Assembly (NCBI RefSeq): GCF_008642355.1
Contig: NZ_CP029193.1
Span: 5,418,001-5,482,000, forward strand
Reading direction: 5' to 3'
Origin: Streptomyces venezuelae
GTDB lineage: Bacteria; Actinomycetota; Actinomycetes; Streptomycetales; Streptomycetaceae
DNA length: 64,000 nt
The notes below the pieces were generated by a model. That model did no database searches. It was not told where the DNA came from and saw only the letters and a list, made by a program, of their open reading frames with translations. Positions 1-8,153 of this stretch are shown here, in pieces. Within the stretch, counting starts at the first letter, position 1. Every line of letters begins with the position of its first letter. The position numbers and the translations under genes are program-made.

Positions 1-2459
1 GTGACCTCGGGGGCGGCCACCTCGGGGGCCTTGGCCGCAGCCTTGCGGGTGCGGCGCTTCGGCTTCTCTTCGGCCGGGGCCTCGGTGGTGGCCTCGGGGG
101 CGGGGGCCTCGACGGCCTTGGCGGCGGTCTTGCGGGTCCGGCGCTTCGGCTGCTCCTCGACCGGGGCTTCCGCGGCGGCTGCCTCCGGGGCCTTGGCCGT
201 GGTCTTGCGGGTGCGGCGCTTGGGCTTTTCGGCTTCGGCGTCGGTCGCGGTGACCTCGGGGGCGGCTGCCTCGGGGGCCGTGGCCGTGGCCTTGCGGGTG
301 CGGCGCTTCGGCTGCTCCTCGACCGGGGCCTCCGTAACGGCCTCGGGCGCAGCAGCCTCGGCGGGCTTCTCCGCAGCCTTGCGGGTGCGGCGCTTCGGCT
401 TGTCCTCGGCAGGGGCCTCGGTGACGGCAGTCTCCGTGGTCTTCTCCGTGGTCTTGCGGGTGCGGCGCTTGGGCTTTTCGGCTTCGGCGTCGGTCGCGGT
501 GACCTCGGGGGCGGCTGCCTCGGGAGCCGTGGCCGTGGCCTTGCGGGTGCGGCGCTTCGGCTTCTCTTCGGCCGGGGCCTCGGTGGTGGCCTCGGGGGCC
601 GGAGCCTCGACGGCCTCGGCCGCGGCCTTGCGGGTGCGGCGCTTCGGCTTTTCCTCGGCCGGGGTCTCTGTGACTGCCTCGGGGGCCGTTGCCTCCGGTG
701 CCGCCTCCGCGGGCTTCTCCGCCGTCTTGCGGGTGCGGCGGCGCGGCTTCGCGGCCGGGGCCTCCGCCTCGGGAGCGGCGGCGACCGGCGCGGGCGCCTC
801 CGTCTCGACGGCTGTCGCGGTCGCGGTCACGGCCGCCTCGGACGGCGCGCCGGAACGCGTGCGGCGACGACGGCGCGGCGTACGCGGCTCGGTGGCCTCG
901 GTCACCGGGGCGCTCACCTCGGCGGCCGGGGCGCTCGCCTCGACCGTCGCGGCGGCGACGGGAGCCGACGCGGTGGCCTCCAGCGGGCTGCCGCCACGGG
1001 TACGGCGACGACGACGCGGCGTCCGCGCGGGGCGCTCGCCCTCGGCCGCCGCGGGGGCCGAACGGTCCCGGTCCCTGTCCCTGTCACGATCACGGTCGCG
1101 CCCGCGGTCCCGACCGCGGTCACGGTCACGGTCCTGCGTACGACCGCCGGAGCGGCCCCCGCGGCCGCGACCACCGGTCTCGCCGAGGTCCTCGACCTCC
1201 TCCGCGCCCAGACCCGCACGGGTCCGCTCGGAGCGGGGCAGCACACCCTTGGTGCCCGCCGGGATGTCCAGGTCCTCATAGAGGTGCGGGGAGCTGGAGT
1301 ACGTCTCGACGGGGTCGCTGAAACCGAGGTCGAGCGCCTTGTTGATCAGCTGCCAGCGCGGGATGTCGTCCCAGTCGACCAGCGTGATCGCGATGCCCTT
1401 GGCGCCCGCGCGGCCCGTACGGCCGATGCGGTGCAGGTAGGTCTTCTCGTCCTCGGGGGACTGGTAGTTGATGACGTGCGTGACGCCACCGACGTCGATG
1501 CCGCGCGCGGCGACGTCGGTGCAGACGAGCACGTCCACCTTGCCGTTGCGGAACGCGCGCAGCGCCTGCTCGCGCGCGCCCTGCCCGAGGTCGCCGTGCA
1601 CGGCGCCCGAGGCGAAGCCCCGGCGCTCCAGCTGCTCGGCGATGTCGGCGGCCGTCCGCTTCGTACGGCAGAAGATCATCGCGAGTCCGCGGCCCTCGGC
1701 CTGCAGGATGCGCGAGACCATCTCGGGCTTGTCCATGTTGTGCGCGCGGTACACGAACTGCTTCGTGTTCGCGACGGTCTGGCCCTCGTCGTCCGGCGCG
1801 GTGGCGCGGATGTGCGTGGGCTGCGACATGTACCGACGGGCCAGGCCGATGACAGCGCCCGGCATGGTCGCCGAGAACAGCATCGTCTGGCGCTTCGCGG
1901 GAAGCATGTTGATGATCTTCTCGACGTCGGGCAGGAAGCCCAGGTCGAGCATCTCGTCGGCCTCGTCGAGGACCAGGCACTTGACGTGCTTGAGGTCGAG
2001 CTTGCGCTGGCCGGCGAGGTCGAGCAGACGGCCCGGGGTGCCGACGATCACGTCGACGCCCTTCTTGAGGGCCTCGACCTGCGGTTCGTAGGCCCGGCCG
2101 CCGTATATGGCGAGGACGCGGACGTTGCGCGCCTTGCCGGCGGTCAGGAGGTCGTTCGTCACCTGCTGGCACAGCTCGCGGGTGGGAACCACCACGAGGG
2201 CCTGCGGGGCCTCGGTCAGCTGCTCGGGCTTGGCGCGGCCCGCCTCGACGTCGGCGGGGACGGTGACGCGCTCCAGGATCGGGAGGCCGAAGCCGAGCGT
2301 CTTGCCCGTGCCGGTCTTGGCCTGGCCGATGACGTCCGTGCCCGAGAGGGCGACGGGGAGCGTCAGCTCCTGGATGGGGAAGGGATTGATGATGCCGACG
2401 GCCTCAAGGGCCTCGGCCGTCTCGGGAAGGATCCCGAGCTCTCGGAAAGTCGTAGTCAG
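1..2459 (-). CDS. rhlE: DEAD-box ATP-dependent RNA helicase, RhlE-like, with long basic repeat tail (C-terminus off window)
   Basis: RNA helicase that unwinds RNA duplexes with ATP. All core motifs are visible: AKTGTGKT (residues 47-54), PTRELC, TPGRLLDL, DEAD in VLDEADEMLDLGF (about 165), SAT (about 195), TDVAARGIDV and HRIGRTGRAG (about 345). After residue 375 comes an R/D/G-rich stretch (RDRDRG repeats) and then Ala/Glu/Pro-rich units ending in KPKRRTRK, continuing past base 1. The start is unusual. The open frame runs only to a stop near 2520 and contains no ATG, GTG or TTG before the conserved TTTFRELG. The only workable start is CTG at 2459, preceded by AAGAGG with a 7-nt gap. The protein is at least 819 residues, far longer than core RhlE. 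The tail is probably an RNA-binding extension (inference). Family assignment is secure. Confidence 0.93.
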   Translation of the reverse strand, partial: MTTTFRELGILPETAEALEAVGIINPFPIQELTLPVALSGTDVIGQAKTGTGKTLGFGLPILERVTVPADVEAGRAKPEQLTEAPQALVVVPTRELCQQVTNDLLTAGKARNVRVLAIYGGRAYEPQVEALKKGVDVIVGTPGRLLDLAGQRKLDLKHVKCLVLDEADEMLDLGFLPDVEKIINMLPAKRQTMLFSATMPGAVIGLARRYMSQPTHIRATAPDDEGQTVANTKQFVYRAHNMDKPEMVSRILQAEGRGLAMIFCRTKRTAADIAEQLERRGFASGAVHGDLGQGAREQALRAFRNGKVDVLVCTDVAARGIDVGGVTHVINYQSPEDEKTYLHRIGRTGRAGAKGIAITLVDWDDIPRWQLINKALDLGFSDPVETYSSSPHLYEDLDIPAGTKGVLPRSERTRAGLGAEEVEDLGETGGRGRGGRSGGRTQDRDRDRGRDRGRDRDRDRDRDRDRSAPAAAEGERPARTPRRRRRTRGGSPLEATASAPVAAATVEASAPAAEVSAPVTEATEPRTPRRRRRTRSGAPSEAAVTATATAVETEAPAPVAAAPEAEAPAAKPRRRTRKTAEKPAEAAPEATAPEAVTETPAEEKPKRRTRKAAAEAVEAPAPEATTEAPAEEKPKRRTRKATATAPEAAAPEVTATDAEAEKPKRRTRKTTEKTTETAVTEAPAEDKPKRRTRKAAEKPAEAAAPEAVTEAPVEEQPKRRTRKATATAPEAAAPEVTATDAEAEKPKRRTRKTTAKAPEAAAAEAPVEEQPKRRTRKTAAKAVEAPAPEATTEAPAEEKPKRRTRKAAAKAPEVAAPEV
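42..745 (-). repeat. In-gene tandem repeat encoding KPKRRTRK-type units
   Basis: Nine copies of a core that reads cttgcgggt on the + strand start near 42, 129, 204, 291, 378, 453, 541, 627 and 725, spaced 75-98 bases apart. On the minus strand each encodes K(P)KRRTRK or a close variant, separated by Ala/Glu/Pro/Thr-rich spacers. Two related RRRRRTR blocks lie near 865 and 1005. The array belongs to the helicase tail and probably varies in copy number between strains (inference). Confidence 0.85.
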
Positions 2460-2829
2460 GGCTATGCCTCTTCTGTGAGACGCGGCGTGAGGCGAACGCT
2501 GGGGGTCGTGACCGTGCCACTACCGCCGGCCGCTTGGGGGGCGGGCCGGGGGCGCGGGACCACTGCCGGCGCTCGAGCGCTCTTACCGCTGAGGTTCCCT
2601 CCTCGTGCCGCACGCACCTGTGCGTGCCGCCCGGAGGGCTGTCGGGTCGGAGCCGATCGGGCCACCGACCGGGCATCCTCATTCGTACGGCCCGTCGAAT
2701 ATTCGGCAGGCGCATTACCACTGTACCGCGTAATCTCGCATGTGTGTCCGGCGAATTCGTCACATGGTCGTCGTCACAGTCACTGACCAGGGCCTTACGC
2801 CGTCCGGCAAGCGGGCTATTGTGCGCTTC
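2460..2829. other. 370-bp divergent intergenic region
   Basis: This is the space between the helicase (minus) and the MiaE-like gene (plus). Short open frames on both strands here have no ribosome-binding site and do not look coding. An A/T-richer patch at about 2695-2735 could hold the helicase promoter, which would give that gene a leader of more than 200 nt, but I cannot place its -10 box. The plus-strand promoter is listed separately. Confidence 0.5.
2795..2822 (+). promoter_or_regulatory. Promoter for a leaderless MiaE-like mRNA
   Basis: TTACGC (2795-2800) and TATTGT (2817-2822) are separated by 16 bp. The -10 box ends 7 nt before the ATG at 2830, so transcription would begin at or next to the start codon. 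No Shine-Dalgarno sequence precedes the gene, which agrees with a leaderless mRNA. Confidence 0.5.
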
Positions 2830-3567
2830 ATGGAGACCCCCGACACCCCTGCAGAATCCGCCCCCGAGCCCACCGGAATCGCCGCCCAGGACTGGGCGAA
2901 AGCCGCCACCGAGCCGCAGTACCGCGCCGCTGTCGTGGACCTCCTCGGCGCGCTCGCCTACGGGGAGCTCGCCGCGTTCGAGCGGCTCGCGGAGGACGCG
3001 AAGCTCGCGCCGACGCTCGGCGACAAGGCGGAGCTCGCGAAGATGGCGTCGGCTGAGTTTCACCACTTCGAGCAGCTCAGGGATCGGCTCTCGGCGATCG
3101 GCGTGGAGCCGACCGAGGCGATGGAGCCGTTCGTCGCCGCGCTCGACGGCTTCCACCGGCAGACCGCCCCCTCCGACTGGCTGGAGGGGCTCGTCAAGGC
3201 GTACGTCGGCGACTCGATCGCCAGCGACTTCTACCGTGAGGTCGCGGCGCGTCTCGACGGCGACACGCGTGCGCTGGTGCTCGGTGTCCTCGACGACACG
3301 GGGCACGCGAGCTTCGCCGTGGAGAAGGTGCGCGCCGCGATCGAGGCGGACCCCCGCGTCGGGGGGCGGCTCGCGCTGTGGGCGCGGCGCCTGATGGGTG
3401 AGGCGCTCTCGCAGTCGCAGCGAGTGGTCGCCGACCGGGACGCGTTGTCGACCATGCTGGTCGGGGGTGTCGCCGACGGGTTCGACCTCGCGGAGGTCGG
3501 GCGCATGTTCTCGCGGATCACGGAGGCCCACACGAAGCGGATGGCTGCGCTGGGCTTGGCGGCGTAG
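2830..3567 (+). CDS. Ferritin-like fold protein, MiaE-like (tRNA hydroxylase family)
   Basis: A 245-residue, mostly helical protein of the MiaE-like ferritin superfamily conserved in actinobacteria. Candidate di-iron ligands are visible: E46 and E51 in AYGELAAFERL and an ExxH in AEFHHFEQL (E76, H79), with a later acidic helix around DDTGHASF. MiaE proper hydroxylates a modified adenosine in tRNA; whether this protein acts on tRNA is unknown. The ATG at 2830 is chosen because a -10 box lies 7 nt upstream. An in-frame GTG at 2821 would overlap that box. The gene is divergent from the helicase, as in mycobacteria. The family is fairly sure, the substrate is not. Confidence 0.78.
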   Translation: METPDTPAESAPEPTGIAAQDWAKAATEPQYRAAVVDLLGALAYGELAAFERLAEDAKLAPTLGDKAELAKMASAEFHHFEQLRDRLSAIGVEPTEAMEPFVAALDGFHRQTAPSDWLEGLVKAYVGDSIASDFYREVAARLDGDTRALVLGVLDDTGHASFAVEKVRAAIEADPRVGGRLALWARRLMGEALSQSQRVVADRDALSTMLVGGVADGFDLAEVGRMFSRITEAHTKRMAALGLAA

Positions 3568-3577
3568 GCCGTCTCCC

Positions 3578-3625
3578 GGGTGCGGGTGCGTGGGGGCTGA
3601 TCGCGCGGTTCCCCGCGCCCCCAGA
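3578..3625. repeat. Intergenic GC-rich repeat element, copy 1
   Basis: This element shares the core ggctg-tcgcgc-gttccccgcgcccc with copy 2 at 58985-59042. The flanks gcgtgggg and ccccgcgc can pair to form a hairpin. It lies just after the MiaE-like stop codon, so it may act as a terminator. Elements with the gttccccgcgcccc core are common between Streptomyces genes. Confidence 0.6.
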
Positions 3626-3648
3626 CTCCCGGCACCGCCCCGTCGCAG

Positions 3649-3918
3649 CTACGCCGTCGCCGAGCGGTGCAGTCTGCCGCGGGTGGGGCGGAGCAGGAGG
3701 GACAGCAGGGCCACGGAGACCGCCACCGCGCCCACGAGCGTCGCGGCGGCGTGATCGGGGCCGAGTGCCATGTGCGTGATGAAGGCGCCGATGAGTGCGC
3801 CTGCGGGGCCCGTCGACAGGACCAGTGCGCGCGCGGGCAGCCGGTGCCCGTAGCGGTGCGCGGCGGCCCAGGCCAGGGCCAGGCCGAGCAGTATGGAGCC
3901 GAGTGCTTCCAGAATCAC
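3649..3918 (-). CDS. Small integral membrane protein
   Basis: An 89-residue protein with three probable transmembrane segments: VILEALGSILLGLALAWAAA at the N-terminus, then ALVLSTGPAGALIGAFITHM, then ATLVGAVAVSVALLSLLL, ending in an Arg-rich tail (RPTRGRLHR). The GTG at 3918 is chosen because GGGAGGG lies about 8 nt upstream and the hydrophobic segment starts at once. A longer frame running to 4074 passes through a terminator hairpin and is rejected. It sits between the MiaE-like and DUF3107 genes, where mycobacteria also carry a small membrane protein. No function is known to me. Confidence 0.72.
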   Translation of the reverse strand: MILEALGSILLGLALAWAAAHRYGHRLPARALVLSTGPAGALIGAFITHMALGPDHAAATLVGAVAVSVALLSLLLRPTRGRLHRSATA

Positions 3919-4036
3919 GGTGTGTGCCCTCCCTTGCGGCCGGTGCAAATCGGTCGTAGCCGGTCTACCCCCGGCGGCCGGAATGCAACCCTCAAGATCG
4001 GACGACATCGACGTAACCTCGCACAACACACAAGAA

Positions 4037-4065
4037 CGGCCCGGTGGTTGAGAACCACCGGGCCG
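4037..4065 (-). terminator. Hairpin terminator of the DUF3107 gene
   Basis: A perfect 13-bp stem, cggcccggtggtt (4037-4049) with aaccaccgggccg (4053-4065), has a 3-nt loop. It lies 27 nt past the stop of the DUF3107 gene on the minus strand. There is no clear T-run, as is usual for Streptomyces hairpin terminators. Confidence 0.8.
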
Positions 4066-4091
4066 CTCCATCAAGATCCACCAAGAGCGTC

Positions 4092-4319
4092 CTACAGGGC
4101 GCTGAAGCCCACCTTGCGCGCGGTGGGCTCGCCGAGCTCCACGTACGCGAGGCGGTCGGCCGGAACCAGGACCTTGCGGCCGTGGTCGTCCACGAGGCTC
4201 AGCAGCGGCGACTTGCCGGTCAGCGCCTCGGACACCGCGTGCTCGACTTCCTCGGCACTCTGGCCGCTCTCCAGCACGATCTCGCGGGGCGCGTACTGCA
4301 CGCCGATCTTGACCTCCAC
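4092..4319 (-). CDS. DUF3107 family protein
   Basis: A 75-residue soluble protein (VEVKIGVQYAPREIVLESG...) of the actinobacterial DUF3107 family, corresponding to mycobacterial Rv3208A/TB9.4 by sequence and position. No catalytic motif is visible; the family is small, conserved and of unknown function. The GTG at 4319 follows GGAGGG with a good gap. It is followed by its own hairpin terminator at 4037-4065 and preceded by the TetR gene in the same orientation, 139 nt away, so it probably has its own promoter. Confidence 0.85.
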   Translation of the reverse strand: MEVKIGVQYAPREIVLESGQSAEEVEHAVSEALTGKSPLLSLVDDHGRKVLVPADRLAYVELGEPTARKVGFSAL

Positions 4320-4458
4320 GGCTTTGTCCCTCCGACGGTCAGTCTGTGCGCGGCCGTCCGCGCCGTACCCAGCACACATTAGCCCGGTGAGGGGACGGGG
4401 ACGGTCGCGGCCGTGCACGCCGTCAGCGAACACGGCACGGGAACAAATCCGCGAGGGG

Positions 4459-5100
4459 TCAGTGGCCCTCCGCGGCGTGCAGCGGGAAGCCCGCGATGCC
4501 GCGCCAGGCGAGCGACGTGATCAGCTGGACCGCCTTCTCGCGCGGCACCGTGCTGGAGCTCGCCAGCCAGTACCGGGCCACGACCTGCGAGTACCCGCCG
4601 AGGCCGACGGCGAGGAGCATCGCCTCGTCGCGGGGCAGCCCCGTGTCCTCGGCGATGACCTCGCAGATCGCCTCGGCGCACTGCAGGGTGACGCGGTCCA
4701 CGCGCTCCCGCACGGCCGCCTCGTTGGTCAGGTCCGACTCGAAGACCAGGCGGAACGCCCCGCCCTCGTCCTCCACGTACGCGAAGTAGGCGTCCATCGT
4801 CGCGGCGACGCGGAGCTTGTTGTCCGTGGTGGACGCCAGTGCCGTGCGCACCGACTGCAGCAGCGACTCGCAGTGCTGGTCGAGCAGGGCGAGGTAGAGG
4901 TCGAGCTTGCCCGGGAAGTGCTGGTAGAGCACGGGCTTGCTGACACCGGCGCGCTCGGCGATGTCGTCCATCGCCGCCGCGTGGTACCCCTGCGCGACGA
5001 AAACCTCCTGGGCAGCCCCGAGGAGCTGATTGCGCCGGGCACGGCGCGGCAGGCGTGTGCCCCTCGGGCGTGCCGCCTCTGTCTGCTCGATGGCTGTCAC
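4459..5100 (-). CDS. TetR/AcrR family transcriptional regulator
   Basis: A 213-residue one-component regulator. The N-terminal helix-turn-helix (about residues 20-65) reads RRNQLLGAAQEVFVAQGYHAAAMDDIAERAGVSK... VLYQHFPGKLDLYLALL, the standard TetR DNA-binding domain. The rest is a helical ligand-binding domain whose inducer is unknown. The GTG at 5100 has GGGAGG upstream; the frame continues to 5247 without a plausible start. The position next to the DUF3107 gene matches mycobacterial Rv3208, so it is a backbone gene and not a regulator of an obvious efflux pump: none lies beside it. Confidence 0.9.
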   Translation of the reverse strand: MTAIEQTEAARPRGTRLPRRARRNQLLGAAQEVFVAQGYHAAAMDDIAERAGVSKPVLYQHFPGKLDLYLALLDQHCESLLQSVRTALASTTDNKLRVAATMDAYFAYVEDEGGAFRLVFESDLTNEAAVRERVDRVTLQCAEAICEVIAEDTGLPRDEAMLLAVGLGGYSQVVARYWLASSSTVPREKAVQLITSLAWRGIAGFPLHAAEGH

Positions 5101-5268
5101 GCCGCCTCCCAAATCGTCCGATGTGCGGTGAGCGCCGCGCCGCCATCGTACTTTTCGGTAACAGCGATGTGCGCGGTACGAGCGGAGAATTTCATGGACT
5201 GGACCATCGTCGAAGGGCTGCTCAACGGTGCGTAGCAGGGCAAACACGGTCAGCCCCCGGGCGGGGCC

Positions 5269-5505
5269 TCAGCGGTAGTCGTCCTCGTCGAGCGTGACCA
5301 CGCGGGCCTGCTCGGCGAGGTCGGCCTCGTCGGCCACGGCCGGGTCGGCCTCCAGGAGGGAGTCGTCCCGGCTGGGGGTGAGGTCCGTGTGCTGTTCCGC
5401 CGTGTCCGCCTCCGGGGCCTCGACGTCGGCCTCGGGTGCGGTGTTCTCCGTCTCGAAGGGGTCGGAGGTGTCGAAGGTGTCGGGATCGGTCGGGTCGACA
5501 CTCAT
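5269..5505 (-). CDS. Small acidic hypothetical protein
   Basis: A 78-residue, highly acidic protein (MSVDPTDPDTFDTSDPFETE..., ending VVTLDEDDYR) with no membrane segment and no recognised domain. Low-complexity Asp/Glu/Ala/Thr content suggests disorder. The ATG at 5505 is preceded by a weak purine run (GGGAAGCGAGCC). It is divergent from the alpha/beta hydrolase, with about 210 bp between the two starts. The composition is consistent with a real Streptomyces protein, but the coding call rests mainly on the conserved-looking acidic tail and clean boundaries. Confidence 0.6.
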   Translation of the reverse strand: MSVDPTDPDTFDTSDPFETENTAPEADVEAPEADTAEQHTDLTPSRDDSLLEADPAVADEADLAEQARVVTLDEDDYR

Positions 5506-5703
5506 GTGTGGCTCGCTTCCCTCGCGGTACTCGGTGGTCTGCGGATGCGAGTGCCCCGTATCCGTTCAATTCATCGCTCTTCGTGACTGTCTCCGCAAGT
5601 CTTCACAAGCTCTTTCGAGCGTAGAAGAGGCATGCAAGGGGCGCCACGCGATCCGTGTACAACCTGTGACAGCGAACACGTGAACTACCGCGTGATCGTC
5701 TCG

Positions 5704-5709
5704 TAACAT
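5704..5709 (+). promoter_or_regulatory. -10 box of the alpha/beta hydrolase gene, leaderless
   Basis: TAACAT lies 6 nt before the ATG at 5716 and no ribosome-binding site is present, so the mRNA is likely leaderless. A possible weak -35 box (gtgaac) lies near 5680. Confidence 0.4.
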
Positions 5710-5715
5710 TGCCGC

Positions 5716-6717
5716 ATGTCTTCGACCGAGCTGCCCGGCCTGCTGGCCTCCACCGTCGCTCCCAAGCCGGGTGTCGTGGCGGTCGCGGACGGTGAGCGGC
5801 TCGACTCCGTGGCGCTTCCCGGGCTTTCGCTGACCGTGCGTTCGCGGCCGTCGACCGGCCCCGGACTGCCGCCCGCGCTGTTCGTGCACGGGCTCGGCGG
5901 CTCCTCCCAGAACTGGTCGGCCCTGATGCCGCGCCTGGAGGACGTCGTCGACTGCGAGGCGGTGGACCTGCCGGGGTTCGGGGACTCCCCGCCACCGGAC
6001 GACGGGGACTACTCCGTCACGGGGCACGCCCGCGCGGTCATCCGCTACCTCGACGCGAGTGACCGCGGACCCGTCCACCTCTTCGGGAACTCGCTGGGCG
6101 GCGCCATCACGACGCGCGTCGCCGCGGTCCGCCCCGACCTGGTCCGGACGCTGACCCTGGTCTCGCCCGCCCTGCCCGAGTTGCGCGTGCAGCGCACGGC
6201 GGTGCCCACCGGGCTCCTCGCCGTGCCGGGCGTCGCCGCCCTCTTCACGCGGCTCACCCGGGAGTGGACGGCCGAGCAGCGGGTGCGCGGCGTCATGGGG
6301 CTCTGTTACGGCGACCCGGGCCGGGTCACACCGGAGGGTTTCACCGCGGCGGTCCACGAAATGGAGCGCAGGCTCCAGCTCCCCTACTTCTGGGACGCGA
6401 TGGCCCGGACGGCGCGCGGCATAGTGAACGCGTACACGCTGGGCGGCCAGCACGGGCTGTGGCGGCAGGCCGAGCGGGTGCTCGCGCCGACCCTGCTCGT
6501 CTACGGCGGGCGCGATCTCCTCGTGTCCTTCCGCATGGCGCGCAGGGCTGCCGCCGCGTTCCGCGACTCGCGGCTGCTCACGCTGCCCGACGCGGGGCAC
6601 GTCGCGATGATGGAGTACCCCGAGACAGTGGCCACCGGGTTCCGTGAACTCCTGGTCGACACGGGTGAGTTGGACGCCGCGTGCCGACGTGGCGCGCGCG
6701 TGGGTTCGGGGAGCTGA
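5716..6717 (+). CDS. Alpha/beta-fold hydrolase
   Basis: A 333-residue alpha/beta hydrolase. Visible elements are the oxyanion strand LFVHGLGGSSQNW (about residues 54-67), the nucleophile elbow GNSLGG (Ser about 126), an acid in VYGGRDLLV (about 265) and the catalytic His in DAGHVAMMEYPE (about 294). There is no signal peptide, so it is probably cytoplasmic. It could be an esterase or a C-C bond hydrolase; the sequence does not decide. The ATG at 5716 follows a -10 box directly. The next gene begins 9 nt after its stop, so the two are probably co-transcribed. Confidence 0.88.
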   Translation: MSSTELPGLLASTVAPKPGVVAVADGERLDSVALPGLSLTVRSRPSTGPGLPPALFVHGLGGSSQNWSALMPRLEDVVDCEAVDLPGFGDSPPPDDGDYSVTGHARAVIRYLDASDRGPVHLFGNSLGGAITTRVAAVRPDLVRTLTLVSPALPELRVQRTAVPTGLLAVPGVAALFTRLTREWTAEQRVRGVMGLCYGDPGRVTPEGFTAAVHEMERRLQLPYFWDAMARTARGIVNAYTLGGQHGLWRQAERVLAPTLLVYGGRDLLVSFRMARRAAAAFRDSRLLTLPDAGHVAMMEYPETVATGFRELLVDTGELDAACRRGARVGSGS

Positions 6718-6725
6718 GGCGGCGC

Positions 6726-8108
6726 GTGGGACGTCACAGCCGCCGGGGTCCGGCAGACACGACCGACAACACCAGCACCTCGGGCACACCGCTGTCGCGG
6801 AGCGTGGGCCCGCAGGCGGCGCCCGGCACGGGGCGGCGCAGGCGGGCGCGCGCGGCGGACGGGACGCCGGTGGACGGGACGCCCCCGCACGGCACGCCCG
6901 CGCATGACACTCCCGCGCAGGGAACGCCCGCGTATGACGATCCCGCGCAGGGAACCCCCGCCCACGGTGTGCCCCGTGCCACCCCGCCCCACGGCGTCCC
7001 GCACGTCCGGGGCGGCCACCCCGAGCAGCGGGAGCCCGGCGGCGCCTGGGGCGACACCCCGGGCGCGAGCACCGGCACGGGCCCCGGCCCCCGCGTCGTG
7101 AGCCCCGGCGCCGTCCCCGGTCCCCGCCAGGACTACGTCGCCGCCTTCCCCGAGGGCCGCAGGCAGGGCGCGGAACCGCCGGCGCCCCGTGACCCGTACG
7201 CGTCCGTCACCCAGTGGGACACCGAGGCCGACGGAGACGGCGACCTCGCGGACGGCGAGGACGGCGGCGGCAGGAAGCGCGGCCGCAACCGCACCATGAC
7301 GGTCGTCGTGGCCGCCGCCGTGACCACCGTCGTCGCCGTCGTCGTCGCGGGCCAGATGACAGGCGGGCGCAAGGGCTCGGAGCCGCAGACCCGGGCCGCC
7401 CCGGGCGGCGCGCGGGACACCGAGGACCCCGCGTCCCGGTCCGACCGCCGCCCCACCCCCGCCGAGGCGCACAAGGAGGCCCCGGCGACGTACGACGAGA
7501 AGATGAAGGAGACGTACCCGCTGGACGCGAAGCTCAAGGCGTCCGGCGACTTCGAGGCGATGCCCGGCTTCGACAAGGCGCCCGGCAAGGGGCAGAAGTT
7601 CCGCTACCGCGTCGACGTGGAGAAGGGGCTCGGCCTGGACGGGAAACTCTTCGCGCAGGCCGTGCAGAAGACCCTGAACGACGACCGCAGCTGGGCCCAC
7701 GCGGGCGCCCGCACCTTCGAGCGCATTTCGTCGGGCAGGCCGGACTTCGTCGTCACACTCGCCAGCCCGGGAACGACCGGCGTCTGGTGTGCGAAATCCG
7801 GCCTCGACACGACTCAGGACAACGTGTCGTGCGACTCCGCGGCGACGGACCGCGTGATGATCAACGCCTACCGGTGGGCGCAGGGCGCGCCCACCTACGG
7901 CGACGAGGTCAAGAAGAAGTTCGGCAACGCCATCCACCCGTACCGGCAGATGCTGATCAACCACGAGGTCGGTCACCGGCTCGGTTTCAACCACACGGAC
8001 TGCACGAAGAGCGGGGACCTCGCGCCCGTCATGCAGCAGCAGACGAAGTTCCTCGAGCACGACGGAATCAAGTGCAAGGCCAACCCCTGGGCTTTTCCCA
8101 AGAGTTGA
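6726..8108 (+). CDS. DUF3152 membrane-anchored metzincin-like protein
   Basis: A 460-residue protein of the DUF3152 family (mycobacterial Rv3207c type, same relative position). It starts VGRHSRRG, a common beginning of Streptomyces surface proteins. A low-complexity Pro/Gly/Thr/His cytoplasmic region with degenerate GTPAH repeats is followed by one transmembrane segment (about residues 191-211) and an extracellular domain. Near the C-terminus lies HEVGHRLGFNH (from H413), matching the metzincin zinc site HExxHxxGxxH, so it is probably an extracellular zinc peptidase (inference; no substrate known). The GTG at 6726 is preferred over an in-frame GTG at 6681 because GAGG lies 6 nt before it and the next residues match the usual start. 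Confidence 0.82.
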   Translation: MGRHSRRGPADTTDNTSTSGTPLSRSVGPQAAPGTGRRRRARAADGTPVDGTPPHGTPAHDTPAQGTPAYDDPAQGTPAHGVPRATPPHGVPHVRGGHPEQREPGGAWGDTPGASTGTGPGPRVVSPGAVPGPRQDYVAAFPEGRRQGAEPPAPRDPYASVTQWDTEADGDGDLADGEDGGGRKRGRNRTMTVVVAAAVTTVVAVVVAGQMTGGRKGSEPQTRAAPGGARDTEDPASRSDRRPTPAEAHKEAPATYDEKMKETYPLDAKLKASGDFEAMPGFDKAPGKGQKFRYRVDVEKGLGLDGKLFAQAVQKTLNDDRSWAHAGARTFERISSGRPDFVVTLASPGTTGVWCAKSGLDTTQDNVSCDSAATDRVMINAYRWAQGAPTYGDEVKKKFGNAIHPYRQMLINHEVGHRLGFNHTDCTKSGDLAPVMQQQTKFLEHDGIKCKANPWAFPKS

Positions 8109-8117
8109 GCAGCGGCT

Positions 8118-8146
8118 TTGACATCTGTCGGAAATTCGTTCATATT
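8118..8146 (+). promoter_or_regulatory. Sigma-70-type promoter driving the Cys leader peptide and ABC operon
   Basis: A perfect -35 box, TTGACA (8118-8123), is followed after exactly 17 bp by CATATT (8141-8146). The -10 box ends 7 nt before the ATG at 8154, so the transcript should start at the leader-peptide start codon. This is the best consensus promoter seen in the window. Confidence 0.75.
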
Positions 8147-8153
8147 TCTCCGC

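Noticed and set aside
1..1281. Long plus-strand open frame rich in LRVRRFG repeats
   Set aside because: It is the complement of the basic repeat tail of the RNA helicase. The minus strand has all DEAD-box motifs in one frame.
3919..4074. Upstream extension of the small membrane protein gene
   Set aside because: It would pass through the 13-bp terminator hairpin at 4037-4065 and add unrelated residues before the membrane segment.
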